From Bretschneidera sinensis (lineage: Eukaryota; Streptophyta; Magnoliopsida; Brassicales; Akaniaceae), in the NCBI GenBank assembly GCA_023935145.1, contig CM043698.1, positions 80,680,001-80,744,000 on the forward strand: a stretch of 64,000 nt of DNA. Reading direction: 5' to 3'. The stretch's first letter is position 1, and each line of letters opens with the position of its first letter. A program made the position numbers and the translations under genes. The notes under the pieces were generated by a model, which saw only the letters and a list, made by a program, of their open reading frames with translations, had not been told where the DNA came from and did not search any database. Positions 57,783-64,000 of the stretch are shown piece by piece.

Positions 57783-57943
57783 GTAGTATTCTGATTTCAG
57801 TGTTTGAACAGCAATTTGAGAAAACTGAACACTAAAAATTATGTTTGAACACTGCATCCCAAACATACACACAAAGGCTTGAACAAAGATTTCAGTGTTT
57901 GAACACTGAAAAGGGTTTTTGAAAACCCTCGCCAAACAAGCCC
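57783..57943. repeat. Unit M, second copy (161 bp)
   Basis: GTAGTATTCTGATTTCAG to GCCAAACAAGCCC, direct repeat of 54239-54399. It abuts the end of the right arm and forms the right end of the composite element before the TTA flank. Confidence 0.9.
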
Positions 57944-57946
57944 TTA

Positions 57947-59523
57947 CATTCAGAGTTCCCTCTATCGTAACTTGATAATTTTTTAAGACTTTTTCATTAT
58001 ATATCTCAATGGCTCAAGGTATGTTATTTAATTAGTAAATATGAAAATAATTTGTAGATGTCGATTTTTAATACTAAAATAAAATATTTATTTTCTTAAC
58101 AATTATCCATGAATTGTTTTTTTCTCTCCACACAAGTCCTTTGCATTATGTAGTCTCTTTTCTCATCTTTCTCTTAGCATTTAATATTTTTTTATTTTTT
58201 TTATTTTACCAATCAACAATATATGTTAGAATTGCCCTTTAATTTTTTTACTACAATGTCTTTGATTCCTTCTTATTAATCTACCATATTGTTAGTGGGT
58301 TTCGTGTGGTTAATTGTAACGGAATCAAATTATCGCAGTTTGACGGTTCGATAGATTTGATCATTTTTTACTTGGTTCGATAATACTAGCCGAAAAATGC
58401 AAATCTATGTCAAATCCTTTTTCACACGGGCAACACGTGAAGGTGGTCAAACAATTATTCAACTATATTTCTCCTATACAATTGTGCATTCGATTAATTA
58501 TAATGCTTATCGTAAAAAACTAGATAATTTACACATAAATATTTTTGAGAAGTTTATTTTTGAAAAGTTTCTATTTCTTCTAATAAAATAAAAAAAAGTA
58601 TTACACATGAGATAATTTGTGGGCAATTACATTAGGGCTATAATTTACACATAATTCCCAAACTTTTGAAATACATGAAAAATTTATATTAAGTTTATAT
58701 ATATATATATAATATTTATGAGGGTAATTAATAATATATATATATATATATATTATTAATATGTTTTTCAAATATTAAGTGGACGCGAACGACTCCACTG
58801 TCCAGAATGTGGATACGCCTGGGTCGGATTTACATGGTGATCATGGTGATATACATACATATGTGTATATACATGAAAGAATATTAGGAAACAATTTTTA
58901 AAAATCAATTTATTTTAATATTTTTACAGTCAATATTATTAGGTAATTTAAGTTGTAAATTTTAATAATGTTTTTGAAATAAGTTAATGGTAATCAAGAA
59001 TGCTTTAATGCTGATTAACCATTGTTGAATAATTTTTGAAATAAGTCAATGACTAACATTTGCTCTTAATTTCTATTTGGACGAAAGTATACTGGAGTAG
59101 CAGTGTAAATGAAAATGGCGGTGCACTGTGAGCGTATTTCCCGGGTAAATCGCGAGTGGCCGTACGCGATTCTGGATTTGTCGGTGAGAATAGTTTTAAA
59201 GACGAGGCTAAATCCGTAATTTACTATGGAATCCAAGGTCAAGTAGTACACCTCCCACAAAAGCATACTGATATAGTAATTGCAATCTATTCTTTCCCGC
59301 GGATATGTACGCGGCTTTGTTTTTGGAAAATACAAAAAAAATAAATTAGGTAAAAAAAGAATCATACCATTAGTTTTGTTTCTCAGTGAACATAAGTGCG
59401 TGATCTCAATCTGCTCAATAAAATTCCTGACTCCAACAGAAATTGAACTCGTGACCTTAGACAGGTAAATAAATGCCAAATTCACTTTTTATTCCCCCGA
59501 TTTTCAATTTTTCTTTTGATTCG
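57947..59523. other. Non-coding DNA upstream of the GAUT15-like gene
   Basis: AT-rich with a (TA)-rich stretch at 58697-58755. 58770-58815 resembles 28985-29025 (old hAT-type end). 59440-59460, minus strand, has a weak box-B-like GGTCACGAGTTCAATTTC. No gene. Confidence 0.45.
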
Positions 59524-59530
59524 TATAAAT
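59524..59530 (+). promoter_or_regulatory. Candidate TATA box of the GAUT15-like gene
   Basis: TATAAAT followed by CTCAGTCTCTTTTACTC, about 240 bp before the ATG; it is the best TATA-like site upstream of the gene. Confidence 0.4.
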
Positions 59531-59764
59531 CTCAGTCTCTTTTACTCTTCGAAATTCAATGCCCAGCCTCTGTTTTCAATAAAAGATAACCGCATTCTTT
59601 CTTCAATCTTCGTTTATTGTTATTAGTTCTCATTCTCTGTTCAATATTTACAGTTTCAGTGGGCTAGTAGTGAGCCAGATCAAAGATCTCGAGGGAACGA
59701 TTGGACTGTTTGGATTCATGGAACTGGAGAACAAGTGCGGGAACGTCAGAGATACCGAGAGAAG

Positions 59765-62700
59765 ATGAAGTTCTACATATCGACGGCGGAGATAAAGAGA
59801 CTGACGGTATCGAACTCCGGCGTCGGAGCCGGGAAAGGATCGGCTCTGATTCGTCCGATTTCAAGCCGGACTTTGTTTCCGGTGGTGCTGCTGCTCGGGA
59901 TTCTCTTGCCGTTTCTTTTTGTTAGAATTGCGCTTTTGTTCCTTGAATCTGCCGCTGTTTGTGATTCTCCTCTTGGTAATTCTTCTTTTCGCTATTCTTT
60001 GCTAATTTTATCATTTATATTTTTGGAGTTATTCGGTTGTTTTCGTCAAGGAAGCTGTATGCTAAAACGGAGAGAGAAAAATATATCTGAAACTTGCATT
60101 TTTAATGGTTTCAAAGAAAAAAATAGAGAAGGGAACGGTTTTTCGGGTTTCTATTTTATGGCTGTAATTTTGCCCTTTTAGTTCTTTCTTGTGCCGTAGT
60201 CTGGTATTGTTTGGGGCAAACAATCATGCTTAAGCTGAAGGTACAACTACATATAGCAAGATGTACATCTTCTTCACAGTTCACGGGAAGAGTTCAATTT
60301 TTTACTATGGGAATTTTAAATGCTTCATACTTGTGGTTTTTTTAAGGGGAAATTAAATGGGCAAGTTTATGTCAAGGAATTGAAAAGGAAAATCAGGGTT
60401 CTTATCATGTAATTGGATATAAATTGATTTGACATTTTCCTTCCTTTAATGCATTATTAATTTTTATTTAAATTGGTTGTTATGGATGTTCTTATCCTTT
60501 AATTTCTCTCTGTTTTCTTTTCTAAATTTTAATAGTGGGTGTATTTTTTCTTTCAGATTGTATAGGATGGAGGTTTTTCGGTGGGAGCGATACATCACTG
60601 GTTAGTAAATCTGCTTTAATTGACGAATTGCATGCTTTATTATTTGCATATAGGACAATTTTATTGGTAAAAGGACAAGACATTTAACAAAATATATACG
60701 AATGATGATCCATATATGCATCCATTCCAGCTGTATGGCAATATGAAAATTTGGTCGAATATATGTTCTAGTAGATTGCCACCTGCACATTGGAGGGTAA
60801 CCTAGTAATTTACACAACTTCGTTCTATTGGGAAAGATACGTTGTCATTGTCTAGGATGTATCATGCTGGTAACCTTTTTTCTTTCCTTAATTCCTTTTG
60901 ACTTCATGATCTCAAGTTTCCTAATTTAGAGCTAAAAAGCTTAGTCCTTTGCGTGTCAAACCCATGTTTGAATTAATGATTGATTTTGTCATCCTTACCG
61001 ACGTAATTTTCTTTATTTGCTCGAGTGGGATCAAATTCTTTTGAGTTTTGGTCCTTTGGGACAATTGATAAGCAAGTTTTTCTTTATTTTATATATATTT
61101 TAAAATTGAATTAAAGAGAATAGTTTTTAGATACTTTTTGATTGAACATCACATTATTTAATTGGATAAATAGTATAACATTACAAAGTCAAAAATTATG
61201 GGATGAAACTATTTAGCATTCTTGCTTTATCATGTTTTAATTTTTTTTAAAATAGAAATATTTTGAAACTTATGAGAAAGAGTTTGGGTATGTTTGGTTA
61301 GGGTTTTTGAAAACTGTTTTCAGTTTTCAAAAGCTCATTTTCATTTTCAACGAAAAGTTTTTAGAGTGATTTTTTAAAACAGTTTTCAAAAAGTTAGTTT
61401 TCAAAATATGTTTTCTAAAAACTCTAAATTGATATTTTTTGATATAATTTTTTTAAAAAAACCTTAATATTAATGTTCATTTTTCTGTTTCATTCTTTTT
61501 TATCGTATATAAAAAAATTTTAAAATTTTAAAAATAAAACAATATTAATTATTTTTAGTATTTAGTAAATATGAGAAATAAAATTATTTTAAATTTTAAA
61601 TTTAAACTCGAAATTAAAAATAATTATAAGGTGTATCAAAACAGTTTCCAAAATAAGATTATCCAAACAACATTTCACTGTTTTCTATTTTAGAAACAGT
61701 TTTTGAGTTACAGTTATCAAAATGTGTTTTTTTTTAAAAAACATCAAAAAATTGTTTTCAGTTTTATTTTCCAAAACGGTTTTTGAAAACTGAAAGCAAA
61801 AAATTATTATCTAAACATATTCTTTGTATTTGTATTTGAAATGAAAATATACTTTAAAAAAAGTGAGATGTGCAATAGTGATCGACATGAAATGAGGTGT
61901 GCAAACAGCAGGTGCTTCATTTATTTTTTGTAGTCTTTGATTTCAACCATATTTATCATTTGGTCAGTACTCAACCACATATCCCAATCATAAATAGAGG
62001 ACTTTTGCTTTGTAACGTTTTGTTTTCCCACCCCCCTTTATATGCAAATTGTCTTGAAAATCTTTTTGGAGCCCTCATAATTCGTTAAGCAGAAGATGTC
62101 AATTTGGGTTTTATATCACTCTGCTAGCAACATTTCTGATTGGGCCATTTAATTAGTGGCCCATGTAGATTTGTAACCTCTCAAATTCGAGTATATTATA
62201 GATTTTCTCCTGAGGATGGCATTCTTGTTAAAGCCGAAATATGGATGGTGGCATTCTGGTCCTAGGATGGTCATAAATTCTCGTAACAATGTAAATCCAC
62301 AAGAGTACAGTCCATGGAGAAGCGCATTTTGAGGAACCGTCGGGATTCACTTCCACTTGCTGCTTTCTTCGACACGTGGCCAGTTGTCCGGTCATCATCT
62401 TCTTCTCGTCCACTTGATCTTAAATAAATTAAAAACCAATCCAAAAAGTATACAAACAACTAACGCAATATTTGGTGGGGGCGCTGTGGGGTGTTAAACT
62501 TACTATTGCCAACACCTATTTGACTGCTTCCACTACATTCTTGATGAAAACTGCAGGGAAAGTGAACTTTCCTTGGTGTTGAAGCAGTGAAATTAGTTTT
62601 GGCAATAGCTAAATATGTATGATGTAACAAGTTTGTCACCTTCTGTCATCACACGTCAACATGGTTTGATGAAATCAACGGCAGCAAAATACATACAATT

Positions 62701-62910
62701 GAGATCGTTTCTGATTTGTTATTATGATGTTACTGTGGTGATGCATGTACCATAAAGAAGCTCGGAGAGGAACTGACTAGAGCACTAGTGGAAGCAAAAG
62801 ATGGGAACAGTAACGATGGAGGAATTGAGGGTTCATTCGAGGTGCTTGTTAAAGAGATGACGTCAAAACGACAAGATATCAAGACCTTCGCTTTCAAGAC
62901 TAAGTCTATG
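59765..62910 (+). CDS. GAUT15: GAUT15-like galacturonosyltransferase, N-terminal exons (gene continues past window)
   Basis: join(59765..59975, 60557..60600, 62758..62910), 136 residues so far, open at the 3' side. GAUT proteins are Golgi type II membrane enzymes of family GT8; the founding member adds galacturonic acid to homogalacturonan. Seen: start [19 protein letters not shown], one membrane anchor at about residues 37-62 ([19 protein letters not shown]), then [20 protein letters not shown] and [13 protein letters not shown], then [22 protein letters not shown], matching my memory of GAUT15. The catalytic GT8 domain (about 400 residues) must lie beyond 64000; exon 4 was not found by 64000. 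Splice sites: G|GTAATT, TTTCAG|AT, CTG|GTTAGT, AAAG|AAG, ATG|GTACAG. All junctions keep the frame. An upstream in-frame GTG at 59735 is not needed as a start. Confidence 0.88.
61286..61822. mobile_element. PIF-like MITE in GAUT15 intron 2
   Basis: It starts GGGTATGTTTGGTTAGGG and, reverse-complemented, its right end reads GAATATGTTTAGATAAT. TTT flanks both sides. The subterminal GAAAACTGTTTTCAGTTTTC words match the ends of the palindrome at 50858 and 57782, so it belongs to the same terminal-sequence family. Confidence 0.6.
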
Positions 62911-63614
62911 GTACAGACACACATACTCAATTTTACTTATCTTTTTGGTCTTTACTTCTACCGATTGTATTTCCTTTTTCTGGTAGCTCTGTTTGTTCTT
63001 TTCAGTCAATATTAATATTTGATTTTACGGTTGTCTATGCTACTCGTTACTTGATCATACCCAATCACTTTCGTTGGGTAAGTTTGATTCAAATCTGCTT
63101 AATTTGATTGCAAATTTTATATTAGAATAACATAGATTAAATTATCTAGTTATGCTATCATATCAAATGACCAGTTTAAAGTTAGGCTCATTATTGATTA
63201 TACAACATGACCTTAATACTGTTCCATTATGCTTACAGCTCGAGTAATAATCTACTGATGCACCTTTTATGGAGTGTATTTATATATTCCATTCCATTTA
63301 GATGCATATGCATGTCCACGCATGTTGACCATGGAAGTTATACATTTGGTGAGTAGTCCTTTTTCCAAAAAGATAATCCCTAAGCGTATAGAATACATAT
63401 ATTGATCCAATAATGTTTTGGCCTCTTGGGTGGTCCACCTTTCTGAAGTATTGGGAGAAAAGAGTTTTGTAAATCTCTAATTTTATTTGATTACCACTAT
63501 GTTATAACATTTCAGAATTACTTTTTTCGACAAAGAATTTTATAATAATATTGGCTTCAAGCTAGAACAAATACCATTTGTCTCCTATTTTCAAGATGCT
63601 GACAAGTAATTTCC

Positions 63615-63709
63615 AAGTGGTGATTAAATCAAGAATGCTTAAAGTGGATATGTGATTTACGGGACAAAATAGAGAGTAGATGAAAGCAAATATGATTTAA
63701 TCACCACTT
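63615..63709. mobile_element. Small fold-back MITE in GAUT15 intron 3
   Basis: AAGTGGTGATTAAATCA at the left and its exact reverse complement at the right (17 bp) enclose about 60 bp. The termini are related to those at 33157-33251. Confidence 0.7.
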
Positions 63710-64000
63710 AAAAGGAAACCCAAACAGCTGAGATATGATATTTTTTAAATTTAAGACAAACTAATGAGTTTGATTGGCTGGAAGTTTTGGACCATTTGAC
63801 TTTGGCCCTAACTTAAAGTGTCTTTATTAAGTGTTTGTCTAAATATGAAGATTCTTTAATGATCAGTTGGGCTGCACCACACTATTTTCCATGCAAGAAT
63901 GCCTTTCTTCTGATGTGGCAGGAATTTCTGTGATTTTTCTTGTATGTCTTATGGGAGAAATTATTAGATGGACGGTGCCACACCATGTGGTAATGGATCA

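Larger units (their letters stand above)
50858..57943. mobile_element. Composite PIF/Harbinger-like element forming a 7.1-kb palindrome
   Basis: The left end is AGGCATGTTTGGTAACAG; the right end, reverse-complemented, is GGGCTTGTTTGGCGAGGG. TTA flanks both (50855-50857 and 57944-57946), which fits the 3-bp TWA target of PIF/Harbinger transposons. The architecture is L (50858-54241), M (54239-54399), inverted L (54400-57782), M again (57783-57943). Each L arm carries a captured fragment of a SULTR4-type gene. No transposase was found. The superfamily assignment rests on the short termini and the 3-bp flank, so it is moderate. Confidence 0.6.

Noticed and set aside
59066..59485. 139-residue minus-strand frame
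   Set aside because: No recognised domain; it overlaps AT-rich upstream DNA and a weak box-B-like word. A SINE assignment lacks an A box and tail.
59735..60181. 148-residue frame starting upstream of the GAUT15 start and running into intron 1
   Set aside because: It begins at GTG, and the part after 59975 is intron; the MKFYIST start and splice to CIGWRFFGG fit the family.
62228..62459. Minus-strand frames in GAUT15 intron 2
   Set aside because: Moderately GC-rich, but no recognisable product; the region lies within a spliced intron.
1..64000. tRNA, rRNA genes, CRISPR arrays, bacterial operons
   Set aside because: No tRNA cloverleaf or rRNA sequence was recognised, and the DNA is plant nuclear, so prokaryotic features are not expected.

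Overview
The window is nuclear DNA of a flowering plant, most likely a dicot. It is AT-rich and dominated by nested and broken transposable elements, with only two intact-looking host genes. Genes have GT-AG introns and pyrimidine-rich 5' leaders, and the element families (Del/Tekay-like and Tat-like gypsy, copia, CACTA, hAT-like, Mutator-like and PIF-like elements) are those of higher plants. The species cannot be named from the sequence.

Layout. 1-5856: minus-strand Ty3/gypsy element of Del/Tekay type (integrase, RNase H, RT, protease and gag remnants, then a 2.17-kb 5' LTR), cut by the window edge and inserted into a minus-strand copia gag remnant (5857-6315). 7942-8962: hAT-like non-autonomous element. 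10411-19717: gypsy element of probable Tat lineage, without recognisable pol, carrying an antisense extra ORF and a strictly regular 113-bp tandem array; a solo LTR of the Del-like family (16791-18916, perfect 5-bp TSD) is nested in it. About 20206-24050: RHM gene, encoding a bifunctional UDP-L-rhamnose synthase. 24386-27200: LINE relic interrupted by an internally deleted short-LTR copia element. 27325-37700: gene-poor DNA with MITEs and fold-back elements. 37727-50178: a 12.45-kb CACTA element, both ends and its 3-bp TSD recognisable, containing a TNP1-like (Transposase_24) pseudogene, a 5'-truncated copia element, a solo LTR and a GC-rich MITE. 50858-57943: a large imperfect palindrome with 3.38-kb arms, each carrying the last exons of a SULTR4-type sulfate transporter, bounded by PIF/Harbinger-like termini. 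59765 to the right edge: first three coding exons of a GAUT15-like GT8 galacturonosyltransferase, with a MITE in intron 2.

How the genes relate. RHM makes UDP-L-rhamnose and the GAUT family makes pectic galacturonan, so both host genes serve cell-wall pectin synthesis. They lie about 36 kb apart, and nothing here shows that they are linked functionally. The most unusual structures are the SULTR4-bearing palindrome, which could produce long hairpin RNA if transcribed, and the Tat-like element with its antisense ORF and 113-bp array, which fits a satellite-seeding 3' UTR. Family assignments come from motif reading and remembered family knowledge; no database search was run.
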